Origin: Aspidapion aeneum
Lineage: Eukaryota; Arthropoda; Insecta; Coleoptera; Brentidae
Assembly (NCBI GenBank): GCA_963576565.1
Contig: OY755044.1
Span: 56,217,108-56,281,107, forward strand
Direction of reading: 5' to 3'
Length of the DNA stretch: 64,000 nt
Part shown: positions 33,811 to 45,200 of the stretch, in pieces
Position numbering within the stretch: position 1 is the first letter of the stretch
How the letters are laid out: each line of letters opens with the position of its first letter
Translations under genes and position numbers: made by a program
The notes under the pieces: model-generated
Database searches by the model: none
What the model was told of the DNA's origin: nothing
The model's input: only the letters and a program-made list of their open reading frames with translations

Positions 33811-34397
33811 ATGTCTGTATGTCTGTATGTCTGTATGTCTGTCTGTAACGACCAACGCGCATAACTCAAAAACCGCCTGAGCGATTTTAATGAAATTTGG
33901 TACCTAGGCTGGGTCTTGTGTCGAGATGGTCCCATTTAAAAATGAACAAAATCCACCAAACACAAACCAAATAAAAGGGTGGGGGTAGATTTCAAAAATT
34001 ATAGTTTATGTGAAAATATGGCGCATGTGATACCAAACGAAAGCTAATTGAGTCTGGAAATAAACAAAATACATTTTAATTTATTTTCAAAAAAGGGTGG
34101 GGGTATATTTTAAAAATTAGAGTTTAAGTGAAAATATGGCGTGTGTGATATCAAACGAAAGGTAATTGAGTCCGGAGTTTAACAAAATACATTATAGCTT
34201 TTGTTTTCTTTAAGGGTGGGGGTAGATTTCAAAAATTTGAGTTTAAGTCAAAACATGGCTTGTGTGGTATCAAACAAAAGGTAATTTAGTCAGGAATGGA
34301 ATAAAATATATTTCGGTTTTTAGTTATATTAACTCACACGTACACTATAACTATAGTACCTAGTGTGAGCTTAGGGGCCCATATATTGGCAGAGTAT
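33527..34397 (+). repeat. Hairpin-ended (TCTG)n repeat family, copy 2 (most complete)
   Basis: The 5' hairpin TAGCTCACAC/GTGTGAGCTA spans 33527-33564. A ~180-bp (TCTG/TATG)n array (33667-33846) follows. Next come CGACCAACGCGCATAACTC and about three ~110-bp units, each with GGGTGGGGGTA and ATATCAAACGAAAGGTAATT. A 3' hairpin (34332-34372) and a TTGGCAGAGTATTTT tail close it. Long CLSVCLSV-type frames on both strands are artefacts of the tetranucleotide array. Confidence 0.85.
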
Positions 34398-34795
34398 TTT
34401 ATCAGATTTCTAACATAAGTTTTATATCTCGAAGTAGGAGGGCTGGCCCATTCTGGTCCCACTATATATGCCCAAGAGAGTATACTAGGTTTTTATTGCA
34501 AACCTTATTTTTTTAAGCACAAGAATATATCTCTTTCTCACTCTCTCACTCTCTCAGCCCTCCGCCCCTCTAACTATAACGCCCGGGGCTTAATACCCTT
34601 AGCTCTCCCCCTCCTTTCGTCCACCACTGTTAAGAAGGCCTATGTTGCTGTAGATCTTGCTTACGTTAGTATTTTTTATTTTGGCTGGGAAAGTAAATTT
34701 CCTTTAACGAATTAATTAGTTATGTAGTCAATAATACTCATACGTAACACTTTCGTTGTTGCTAGTTTATTGTAGATCTGGTTAATGCATTTTTT
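34398..34795. other. Unassigned sequence with CT-rich stretch
   Basis: A CTCT-rich tract lies at 34529-34560. No gene was seen. Confidence 0.45.
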
Positions 34796-34915
34796 TTGCC
34801 GTCACCGGTAACGGCCCACAAGGCATCGGCCCGTACGGCACCGGTCCATACGACACCGGCTTATTCGGCACCGGCCCATGCGGCACCGGCCCACACGGCA
34901 CCGGCCCACCGGGAA
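34796..34915. repeat. 15-bp GC-rich minisatellite
   Basis: About seven degenerate units of the form CGGCACCGGCCCATA. It stands out as GC-rich in AT-rich surroundings and translates as A-P-A-H-T repeats. I do not consider it coding. A related array lies at 49738-49840 in the other orientation. Confidence 0.8.
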
Positions 34916-35504
34916 CTATTTTTATTATTATTTATTCTATTATTTTATAAGGCCGCAGTTTCTCTTGCCGCTCACTTCTATTTTTCTTTTCTCTAATAGA
35001 AAGAGATGATTATACAATTTATCTCTCCATCTTTTTCTATTAAAGAAAGAGGGAAATAGAAGTGAGCGTTAAGAAGTGAATCTGTGGCTCAGGCCTAACA
35101 CTAGCATTGTGTCTTGATAAAAAAGGATTTATGCTTACTTAATACATCACAAAGTATTTACTAAGGCTATATTTTTTGTGTTACTTATTACACTTGTTCA
35201 GTGAATAAATGGTTCTAATAAAGTTTGTCAACGCATTGTTTATTGAGCATTTTTAGGTAATTATCTTTTTATTGCTGTAGGTTTTCCTAATCTTAGGAAG
35301 CGCTATATATTCCTGTAACCCCTTATTTTGTATAGGCTGACTCAGCTATGTGGCCTTTCGACAGCCAACCAACCATTAAATTCGCATTAGTAAAGCCACA
35401 GCTCTAAAGAGCGCCTTTGCTATAGAGCTATGATATTATAGAGCTATTTATTTTATAGTTTTCGAAATAAAAATTGGGTAATTAAAGATCAATAAAAGAA
35501 ACTA
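34916..35504. other. Unassigned AT-rich sequence
   Basis: An imperfect inverted pair around AATAGAAAGAGATGA (34996) and CTATTAAAGAAAGAG (35036) is present. No gene was seen. Confidence 0.4.
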
Positions 35505-36133
35505 TAGTTGATGTTGTATTAAAGTGACATCGCGTCATCAAATCCTTGATGGGCGGGAAGGGAGTAGAGGGGTACATACAGTGGCACGCACTTCCTTTAA
35601 TTTTTTTATTGATATTGATTCCCAAAATGAGGCACTGCACTAATTATTCATTAGCTTACTATTTTAGTTGCTTTTTATTGATGTCTTCTTCTAAACGATT
35701 TCATTAGAAAGGAACATATATACTATTATCTGGTTGTTACGAACATATTATTGATTTAGCAGGGCTTTGACGTTTTCTATTCGTTGTTGTTTTGACTGTA
35801 TGTCAAACAAATTATGACGGAGCTTTTCACAAAACAAATTACCGTCTTGGCAACTAAATCAATATTTGCGCACATTTTAATATAATTTTGGATCCTCTTT
35901 TATGTTTCGGATCTTTATTTATCAGGTAAGTACCTATTTGATCTCCCCTTTAAAAGGTCATAGTCATTAGCGTATTGTCGTAGTGTTTTATCCTTCGAAC
36001 ATTAAGCCCCGAGCGGCACACTGCATGTACAAAGTGAAACACTAATTTTTTAAGGCTTCTTTACTTAGATTTTGCCGCAGAATTTGGTTTACCATAGCTA
36101 TGACGCGGTGCCACTTAAATAGAACATCAACTA
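35505..36133. mobile_element. TA-flanked MITE, copy A
   Basis: The ends TAGTTGATGTT(G/C)TATT continue to GTGNCANCGCGTC and are inverted over ~34 bp. The element is flanked by TA. It aligns in direct orientation with 37317-37838, sharing GATGGGCGGGAAGGGAGTAG and TTATGTTTCGGATCTTTATT. No transposase. Confidence 0.75.
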
Positions 36134-37316
36134 TAGTCAGTTTAATATCGTGTTCTTGAAACTTCAGATGTATAGGGAGTGTTTTTCCAGAATATTTTCC
36201 GCATTTTTTCTAAATTTTTTCAGATAGAAAAATAAAGTTTGATTAAAGTAAAAAGTTAAATTTGACGTTTGTTGACAGCTCACATGACGATAAATCCCTT
36301 TAGGTTTGCTGTTTATTTAATTTTTATTTACCTACATACAGAGTTTGATACAGGGGAGCAATAATTAGTAAGAGGCTAGGGGGGCTTAGCCTTCCCAAAC
36401 TCAAAATTAGACCTTCTCAAACAAAATGAGCATAATTTACTAGATGCGAACTGACTAAGTCCTTGAAAATTCCCAACTGTGGCTCTTTTAAAACTAATCG
36501 AAAATTTTCAATTTTTAAAATTTTTTTCAGTGTTGAAAAGTACCATATTTTTCGAAAAAAAATTTCGGAGGCGCATTTTTTTTTCGAAATGTAGAAAATC
36601 CTAATTTCTCTAAAATGTTAATTAAAAACGACACTCCGCGTACTTTACATTTGATTATACCACGTTCTGAAATAATAAAGAAACAATACTGCACTGTGGT
36701 TACTAAAAACGTAATACCTACTTGTTATGGGAATCATTCGGCAATTTTGTTTATTTTAAATAGGGTGATTTAGTTTATAATCTGTACATTTTGGGACTAA
36801 AATTGTTTTTGTGCTGTACTTTACGAGATATTCGTTAAAGAAACACAATCAATTCGACTACTTAACGTCTTAAAAACTTCGAAATTGATGTTGACTCAAT
36901 TAAAATAAATGAATCCATGACGAATTTGATACCTTCGTAGCTAGCCTATTAGCACACTTCAAGTCAACTCCATGATATATCAGCCTTAAAAACAGTTTTT
37001 GTAAATATCTAATTTTTGGTTTTAACACAAAAAAGTTAAATTAAAAAAAAATAATAATTGTCAAAAAACTGTCATTAGCATTAATAGATTTTGATCAAAA
37101 TCTAATCACAAATTTTGTGAACATCGGTTCAGTGGTTTAGGAGCTATTGTGTTACGGACATACACACACACAGGCAGACATCGCGACAATATTGCTAAGA
37201 TAGGTCAAAATAAACCCAAACACATATTTTTGACGATATCTCAAGAAAAAAATTGTTGAAAAAAATACCTTTTCTTGCCATTGCTGCGCGAGCTAGGAAG
37301 GTAAAAAATCTAACTA
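36134..37316. other. Unassigned sequence between two MITE copies
   Basis: No gene is visible. The stretch at 37090-37180 (TCAGTGGTTTAGGAGCTATT, then ACACACAC) resembles the ends of common insect dispersed repeats. Confidence 0.4.
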
Positions 37317-37838
37317 TACTTGATATTGTGTTAAAGTGCCACCGCGTCATCATAACCGTGATGGGCGGGAAGGGAGTAGAGGGGTACATACAGTGGCCTG
37401 CACTTTATGTAATTTTTTTATTGGTATTGATTCTCAAACCGAGGCAATGCACTAATTAGTCATTAGCTTACTATTTTACTTGCTTTTTATTTATGTCTTC
37501 TTCTAAACGATTTTATTAGAAAGGAACATATATACTCTTGTCTGGTTGTTACGAACATATTGACTTAGCCGGGCTATGACGTTTTCTATTCGTTAAACAA
37601 ATTACTTATAAAAATAATTTTGGATTCTCTTTTATGTTTCGGATCTTTATTTATTAGGTACGTACCTATTTTATATCTCCTTTAAAAGATCTCGGTGTTT
37701 TATTATAGACATATAAAGCGGCACACTGCAGGTACAAAGTAAAACAACAATTTTTTGAGGCTTCTTTACATAGATTTTGCCGCAAAACTTGGTTAACCAT
37801 AGCTATGAGGCTGTGTCACTTATATACATCCTCAATTA
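37317..37838. mobile_element. TA-flanked MITE, copy B
   Basis: 522 bp, same family and orientation as copy A, with an internal deletion of ~100 bp. Ends TACTTGATATTG and CCTCAATTA are decayed inverted repeats flanked by TA. Confidence 0.7.
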
Positions 37839-39090
37839 TAGGTAAGTTTAGGTTTTATGACGGTATGACAAAAATCTTAAACAACCAGCTTAGAGCGGCT
37901 GACGCGATAATTACATACATGAGGGTATAACTTTTAAATCTTGAAATGATAAGAATCTTGATTTTTTTAGTAAAAACTGCACAGACACAAAAATGTTATT
38001 GTCACACAGATCATAATTAAACTATCCCAAAGTGATACATTTATCTAAACAAAACAGATGCACTTCGTATTAATTTAATTATTGGGATTCATATAAATTA
38101 AAGGCGTGCATCTATTATTATAAAATACCAAGTTATTGGCAATAATAATAATTGTGGTACCTAAGTATCGAAAACCATCGTCACTAGCAATATTGCTGAA
38201 TTTGCAATAATTTAATATAAAAGGCGATTTAACACACCATACAAGGGACCAGTATCCGGGGTCCACTCCTAACTAAGCGTTCGTAACCAGTTTCTGGACG
38301 TCCTGCTGAGCTTCGTAACCAGTTTCTGGACGTCGCACAAAGGGACCAATCGGGTGTAAAAGTGGAAGAAACTAAAAAAACACAAATGGACATATACAAT
38401 ATCTGGAACTCAAATTATGTAGCAAACTAGTGGGCGCTGAAAATGCAACAGGGTATTTTCACTTGTTTTTTAGTATGACGTGAGTTTGACACTTTAAAAA
38501 GCGTCTGTTTATTTTTTATGATAACTACATACAAATTATTGAATAATTATGTATTACTTTCTCTAATTGTATTCATTTTTTTTACATGGATACCATCCAG
38601 CACAGGTAATTTAACCAAAAAACACTAAATACCAATATCTAGCTGTAGGTTGTCATAGAGTTATCATATTTTTTAAACTAAGAAGTCAATTATTATTAGA
38701 ATTTACCTTAAAGAAATATAAAAAATATAATTTAGTGTGTAATAAAATGTTGTTAAGCAATACTATTGCCACTTTTTTGTTAATTGAATGTTTCTTAACA
38801 AAATGAAAAAAAAAATGGCTGCGCATTCTTGCGCCTTTTTGAGATTTTTAATATTAAAAATAAAGTGCCTACATACGACCCAAGTAAAAGAAATTAAAGT
38901 ATACATCTTAAATATAAAACTTGTTTGTATATTAACGAATTTTTATTAATTAAAAAGTGTTAAATTGACTAAAAATTTTGATAGTTTTTTAACATAAATT
39001 TGATTAACTCATTAAATTTAAAGATGGCGGACACGTAAAAATTAGGAAAAGCTTCGTTTGAAAAAATTTTAAAATAAAGGATTTTAACAA
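37839..39090. other. Unassigned sequence with a fragment of the giant LTR element
   Basis: Bases 38245-38336 are an inverted copy of 17506-17600, including the doubled GTCCAGAAACTGGTTACGAA phrase. The rest is AT-rich without a supported gene. Confidence 0.55.
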
Positions 39091-39351
39091 AAAAGTTTCA
39101 CGGGCAAGTCCTCAGAGGTAAATGTAGCTCGGGGACGCGTTTCGGCCTCATTAGGCTTCATTCAGCCCGAGCATAACCATAAAATGGAAGGAGATGAAAT
39201 GATGATGTGGGTATCTGAAAAAGAAATATGAAATATGGTGTTTACTGAGGAGAGACCAACTGTCAATTTATCCCCGAGCTACCTTTACCTCTGAGGACTT
39301 GCCCGTGAAACTTTTTTGTGAAACTTTTTACCTCGTGAACTTCCTTCAAAT
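39091..39351. mobile_element. Small element with ~45-bp inverted ends
   Basis: The ends AAGTTTCACGGGCAAGTCCT and onward (39091-39137) and their inverse (39270-39317) match closely. A nearly identical ~17-bp phrase, TAAAGGATTTTAA(T)CAAA, lies on both sides (39075 and 39352). If that is a target duplication it is unusually long. Non-coding. Confidence 0.6.
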
Positions 39352-39756
39352 TTAAAGGATTTTAATCAAATTGATATAAACAACTTTTTTGGCCTGTAAA
39401 AAGCCAAGTGAATTATGGTAGCGGTAACAGTTACTTTAGTTAAAAGGAGTGGGGGGAGGGTAAATCTTCGAAAGTTAAATTTTGAACCAAAACTTTTACA
39501 AACTTGCCGTTTTCGTATTTTTAACTTAGGAAAGGTGCCCGAAAATTTTTCAAAAATATCATTTTGACAGATCTTTGTTTTGGAAAGGGTTAAGTGGATT
39601 ATCAAAGGACCACGCACTAGTTTACACAGGCCTTATGGGGAATTTTTGTCTCGGTTAAACTAGCTATAATTTTAGTATGTTATAGTGGGGTATATAACAA
39701 AAAAAAATGTAAGTAAAGTTAAGTTTTTCTATGTACAGTTTTTGAGACGGTTCGAG
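39352..39756. other. Unassigned sequence
   Basis: No supported gene. The 83-codon minus-strand frame here is not recognised. Confidence 0.4.
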
Positions 39757-39830
39757 AGAGAATTTCTCGTTCTTGGATTGAGACTCCACAGACCTGCATA
39801 GGTACAAGTTTTCCAAAAATTTATGTATAA

Positions 39831-39902
39831 TCTTTGGTAACTTAATGAAAGAGCGTTTGCGTACTGAGCAAGAGGTTCTGGGTTCGAGTCCCGGCCGAAG
39901 AG
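39831..39902 (+). tRNA. tRNA-like sequence 1 (anticodon position ACT)
   Basis: A canonical cloverleaf can be drawn. The acceptor arm TCTTTGG/CCGAAGA pairs fully with one G-U. The anticodon arm TTTGC/GCAAG has the loop GTACTGA. The T arm CTGGG/CCCGG has the loop TTCGAGT. The D arm (ACTT...AGAGC) is weak. Positions 34-36 read ACT, which would decode a serine AGT codon. Serine tRNAs have a long variable arm and normally G34, so this is more likely a tRNA-derived sequence or pseudogene. The first T-run follows at 39906. Confidence 0.45.
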
Positions 39903-40231
39903 AATTTTTTTTATAATTTTTCTTTCTTTAATCTTACTTGTTCTTTATGGTTTTAGGTCTTTGCATTATTATGCAATTTGGTATTTGACAAATATATTGG
40001 CAATCGCCCATTGCGATTCGAAATTTTATTACACGAAAAAGATGATCCCATGTTTTCAGACGTTGATACTATACGTCTAATTTGAGTTTTCATATCTTTG
40101 ACAGTGAAAAAGAAAAATTATAAAAATCAGTTAAATGGCTTGGTTGAGTTAATCCCCTGAGAATTTCTCGTTCTTGTATTGAGACACCACACACATGCAT
40201 AGGTGGAAGTTTTCGGAAAATTTATGTATGA

Positions 40232-40303
40232 TCTTTGGTAGCTTAATGAAAGAGCGTTTGCGTACAGAGCAAGAGGTTCCGGGTTCGAGTCCCGGTCAAA
40301 AAG
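40232..40303 (+). tRNA. tRNA-like sequence 2 (anticodon position ACA)
   Basis: The same fold as copy 1 with a better D arm (GCTT...AGAGC) and a perfect T stem CCGGG/CCCGG around TTCGAGT. The acceptor arm TCTTTGG/TCAAAAA pairs at six of seven positions. Loop GTACAGA gives ACA at positions 34-36 (cysteine TGT). The anticodon differs from copy 1 by one base. A TTTTTT run at 40309 could end Pol III transcription. Confidence 0.45.
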
Positions 40304-40345
40304 GAACTTTTTTATAATTTTTCTTTCTTTAATTTTACTTGTTGT

Positions 40346-41532
40346 TTAAAGTTAACATTAATAAAACAATGTTAGAAAGCAAAACAATTACACATGTGTG
40401 GAGTGTATCCACAAAATAATATTAATAGGTCTTATTTTAACATAAATTTTGCCCTTATGTAATTTTTTTACAATGATCTTTAATACAAAACCTAATTTTG
40501 TATGTAGAGAATAGCAAAATGCAAGCAAAAAATAAACAACTTTTATCCAAAAAGCCTTTACATTAAATTCCTTTTTTTTTTAGAAAATGGTAAAATTAGT
40601 TTTTGGATGCAATATAAGTAAAAAAATATGCATGCATATGTCTTAGTGAGCACACTCTGTACAATATAGTATTTTTAGGAGACTCCTCTTCCTATTTCAA
40701 AATTGACTTGTCCATGATTTATCTCCAAGTTTAAAAAAAATGTGATTCCAGACTTTTGGGAGATACTGTATATTTCATAATATTAAAGGTTAAATAACTT
40801 AAACAGAAATATTATAAAATGTAGAATTTTTAAATTCATTTTTAATAAATGTTTAAGTCTTAATTACTTTTTTGTGTAAAAGTACTTAAATTTCTTTTAA
40901 AAAAATCTATTTTTAAATCACCCTGTAAAAAAAACAAATATTAAAGCTTTATAAAATATTAAACAGGTGCATTTTAACCTATATCACAATAACCAATACA
41001 CATAATTTTTGTTTCTAATATTTTGGGTGTTTAAATAATTATTTCCGACATTAGCTCCATTTGGCCCCTCTGTGCGTCGTCTCATTTGCCCCTTAACTAA
41101 GCGTTCGTAACCAGTTTCTGGACGTCCGCTGAGCTTCGTAACCAGTTTCTGGACATCGTCTCTTTTTTTAACCCTGAACCTTTAGGGGCCGTAGAGCAAC
41201 TTTCTCGAGATCCAGAGCATGAAAGTTGGCGATTTTTACACTCTTTCGATAATAACTTTTTTAAAAGTCGTGTATATACACCAATAAGTTGAGATTAAAA
41301 TATTTAAAAAAAAATATGCCGTCAATTGTTTTCTTCATATTTTTTGTTCATAAAAATAAGTCTCTACCGAGACATATTAATAAAATATCATTAATATCTT
41401 TTTTTTAAATAAGCAAGCAAAAATCTTTTTTTTTTATTTGTGTTTTTTATACATTTGTGGATGTTATTTTGACAGCCTATATCTCTTTAACTTGTAATTT
41501 TAAAAATAAAGGAAATAATACAAGTTTGGATT
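40346..41532. other. Unassigned AT-rich sequence with a fragment of the giant LTR element
   Basis: Bases 41094-41190 are an inverted copy of about 17478-17577, including the doubled GTCCAGAAACTGGTTACGAA phrase. No gene was seen. Confidence 0.55.
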
Positions 41533-41537
41533 ACAAT

Positions 41538-42196
41538 TGGTGAGGTCAGGCCTTCTGTAGAAAATAAAATATACCGAAGGACCACTCGAGATAGCTCGAG
41601 AAAAACGTGTGGGAGTTAAGAGGGACTGTATCTTTCCACAGGGCTCCGACAGGGAAAAAAGAGCCTAAAACTTATTTACTAAAAATAGCGTAGCAATGAA
41701 AAATTATCAAGAAACGACTTACCCTTAGATGTCTTTTGTAGCTACTTGGCTGGCCAGCCCGATTATACGCGAAGTACCAGACTCTCCATTGTTCTATAGT
41801 TCAAATGTTCCAAACACTAATATCTAATAACTAAAGCGTAAAAATTAATAGTTTCCACAATTTTAATATAAAATAATAGCGGTGCGGTGACTTTAGTTGC
41901 ACGTGGCGCGTGGTTGAGTTGTTCTCTCAGACAATCGGCGTTTTCGTCTGCTAGGCCGAATTTAGCCGCTTATCTCAAATCCTTCATTGCTGGAAGAAGC
42001 GCGCGAAGTTTAAATTTAAAATATGGAAAGATATAGCGTAAAGTAAATCAAAATAATATTCTAGAAACGCTTGTAAGCGTAGAAAATGTAACCCAAAAAT
42101 ATTTAAAAACTAAGAGAGATAGCTTCTCTAATTTTAAGTGAAAATTAGAGAATATAATTATTTACAAAAATAAAAACAAGTTGGGAAACTTGTTCA
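41538..42196 (-). repeat. BEL/Pao 3' LTR
   Basis: Plus-strand TGGTGAGGTC...AACTTGTTCA, read as TGAACAAG...CTCACCA on the coding strand. It appears identical to 47977-48635. Confidence 0.95.
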
Positions 42197-42208
42197 TTCG
42201 GCCCACCA
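42197..42208 (-). other. BEL/Pao polypurine tract candidate
   Basis: On the minus strand TGGTGGGCCGAA directly precedes the 3' LTR. It is purine-rich but interrupted, so the exact primer is uncertain. Confidence 0.4.
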
Positions 42209-42217
42209 AAATGAGCA

Positions 42218-45200
42218 TCATTTTTCGGTAGGTGAATCTGAATCAATTGGAAGGGGGCAAAGCTTGACTAAAGGTCGTTTAAAGATACCGGACGCGGTAC
42301 GAACATTTGCCACCCTAGCGTGCCCATCAGGCCCTTTAAAAATTTCAATAATGCGACCTACCCGCCATTGAAGGGGCGGTGATAACTCGTCTTTGATAAG
42401 AACGAGGGTACCTATTTTTGGCTCTGCGCATGGTTCCAACCATTTATTTCGTACTTGAAGGGTATGTAAAAATTCTTGGCTCCAACGACGCCAAAAATCG
42501 GCTTGTATTCGTTGGACCAAGTTCCATCGCGATAACCGATTCTCAGGTTTACTTGAAAAATCTTCATCAGGAACAGAAACTAAAGGTCCATGTGTTAAAA
42601 AATGTCCCGGTGTTAAAACCTGTAGATCGTTACAGTCGGTAGATTGCGGGGTCAAGGGGCGAGAATTTAAAATCGCCTCAATTTGACAAAGAACCGTGTA
42701 CAACTCCTCATAACTTAGAATTTGCGAGCCAATGGTACGAATTAAGTGAGTTTTTACTGATTTTATCCCTGACTCCCAAAGACCGCCGAAGTGGGGAGCT
42801 GATGGAGGGATAAAATTCCAGGCGATAGCTTGTTGCGTGCAAGCATTTCTTGCAAGATCAAGCAATTCTTTGCTGGATTTAACGAAATTTGTGCCATTAT
42901 CTGAAAAAAGAGTTTTTATGTAACCTCTTCGGGCAACAAAGCGACGTAGCGCAGCTAAAAAAGCGTCCGAAGTTAGATCTGACACTAACTCGAGATGTAA
43001 AGCTTTAGTATTTAGACAAATAAAAAGGCAGATATATGCTTTTTGTGTTTTTACACCTCTGTGTTTACTGAGAGTGATAGGTATAGCACCACTAAAATCT
43101 ACTCCACTAAAAGTAAAAGGCTTTTGTGGAATCAAGCGGTAGGACGGAATTTGTCCCATGATTTGCTCATAAGAATGCGGTTTGACGCGAAAGCAACGAA
43201 CACATTTGGATAAAACCGTTTTAATTAAGCGTTTGGCAGATAAAATCCAAAAAATTTGACTAATGAGATATTGGACTGTTTGCACTCCGACATGCAAATA
43301 TTTTTTGTGCATATATTCAATAAAAATATAAGAAAGTCTACTTTCCTTGGGTAAAAGAAGAGGATGTTTTTGTCCATAAGAAATAGTCATGGCTTGTTGA
43401 ATGCGTCCTCCAACTCTTATAAGACCATCCTGGTCTAAAAAGGGATTCAATTTTTGTATGGGTTTAATGCATTTTTTCTGGTGTTGAAGGTTAAGAATCA
43501 CTTCAGAAAAGTATTTTTGTTGTTCGTGCTTAGCCAAACATTTTAAAGCGTTAAAGAGATCGATATAATCTATATTTGTCTTTTTTCTGACGTCTGCGGA
43601 TAGTCTACAATTATTTATGAATCGCAAACTGCGGGCTAAAAGTAGTTGAATAGCGTAAAAATCGGATTTATTATTTAAAAGCGAATCTAAAAAATTTTCC
43701 GTTATTCGGTCACAAGAAATCAGAGCAACATTTTTTCGTTCCTCAGTCTCTAAACTGTCATTTATTTTGACTTGCGGGGTTTTTGTTGGCCATTTATCGA
43801 AAGATTCTTGTAAAAAACTAGGGGCGGCCCACCATAGGGGATGATTTAAAAGCTCACTCGGCGAGCAGCCGCGGCTGGCTACATCGGCACTATTGAGAAA
43901 TGTGGGGGTATATAACCAACATTCTGGATTAATATTATCTTGGATAAGACTAACACGATTTGCGACAAAAGTTTTCCATTTACTTGGATGGGATTTTATC
44001 CAGTGTAAAACAACCATTGCGTCCGAAAAAGCGTAAATATTATTTATTGTGAACATTTTTATAAATATATCATATGTGTATTTTAAGACCTCAGATAAAA
44101 GAGTAGCGGCTAGAAGTTCTATTCTCGGAATACTAACAAATTTTTTAAGTGGAGCGATGCGACTTTTCGCAAGAACAAAATATAGGTGATATTTAGCGTT
44201 TCGTAAGACACGTAAGTATATTACGCATGCGTACCCTCGTTCACTCGCATCACAAAACCCACAGAGATCGATGGATTCGGCGTTCGTGATGTCAATGTGG
44301 CGGGGTAAACTAAATTTTTCTAAAACTTGAAATTCAGATTGATAGAGTGTCCACTGACGAACTATTTCTAAAGTAGGCGTGGCGTCCCAGGAAATACCAA
44401 GTAACCAAATTTGTTGAATCAAATATTTTAAAGTGAATGTTACTGGGGTAAGATACCCATGGGGGTCATAGAAGCCTGCTAAAAAAGAGAGAAGCGTCCT
44501 TTTAGTACAGCTTTGCTGATTAGGTAATATGTTAAATCGAAACTCATCGTAGGAAGGATGCCAGCACAGGCCTAAGACCTTAGTGACGTCATCCGAATCG
44601 AGAGATAAAACTGCGGGGTTGACTAAGGAGGGATCTAAATGAGAGATCACTTCTGAGCGATTGCTAGACCATTTGTGTAATTTCAAGCCAGCGTTTCCTA
44701 ATAACTCCGTAAGCTCTTGCTGCAAATTTAACGCCTCTTGAACCGTTTTACATGAAGTAGTGACGTCATCAATATAGGTATCGTTAAGTATAACTTTAGC
44801 AGCGTGAGGGTAGTTATCATATTCAGACTCAGCTAAGTGCTGAAGGGTGCGTAAAGCGAGATATGGTGAACAGTTCACTCCGTAAGTGACAGTTCGTAGT
44901 TTAAAAACGGAAACTTTTTCATTAGGGTTAAAACGCCAAAATATTTTTTGGTATTTTTGATGATCAGGGTTGATATTTATACCACGATACATTTTTTGAA
45001 TATCGCAGGTGAGCGTCACAGGGTTAAGGCGAAAATGTAATAATATTTGAATAATATCTTTTTGTAGTTTTGGACCCGATAATAATACTTGATTAAGCGA
45101 AATATGCGTAAAAGGGTCAGTAATACTCGCATTAAAAACTACCCTTGTCTTAGTAGTGATAGCTTCATTTTTAACAACAGCGAAATGTGGAATAAAATAG

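Larger units (their letters stand above)
39757..40345 (+). repeat. Direct duplication carrying tRNA-like sequences
   Basis: Two ~190-bp segments (about 39757-39950 and 40157-40345) share GAGAATTTCTCGTTCTTG, TGCATAGGT, TTTATGTAT, a tRNA-like core and a T-rich 3' flank ending in TTTTTCTTTCTTTAAT. They are about 400 bp apart. The 5' and 3' flanks are duplicated together with the tRNA-like core. Confidence 0.8.

Noticed and set aside
33557..33935. Long frames on both strands encoding CLSVCLSV or TDRQTDRQ repeats
   Set aside because: They are translations of the (TCTG)n tetranucleotide array in every frame and have no other protein content.
34796..34996. Open frame with A-P-A-H-T repeats as a secreted or structural protein
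   Set aside because: It is an in-frame reading of a 15-bp minisatellite with no signal peptide, and the related array at 49.7 kb reads differently.
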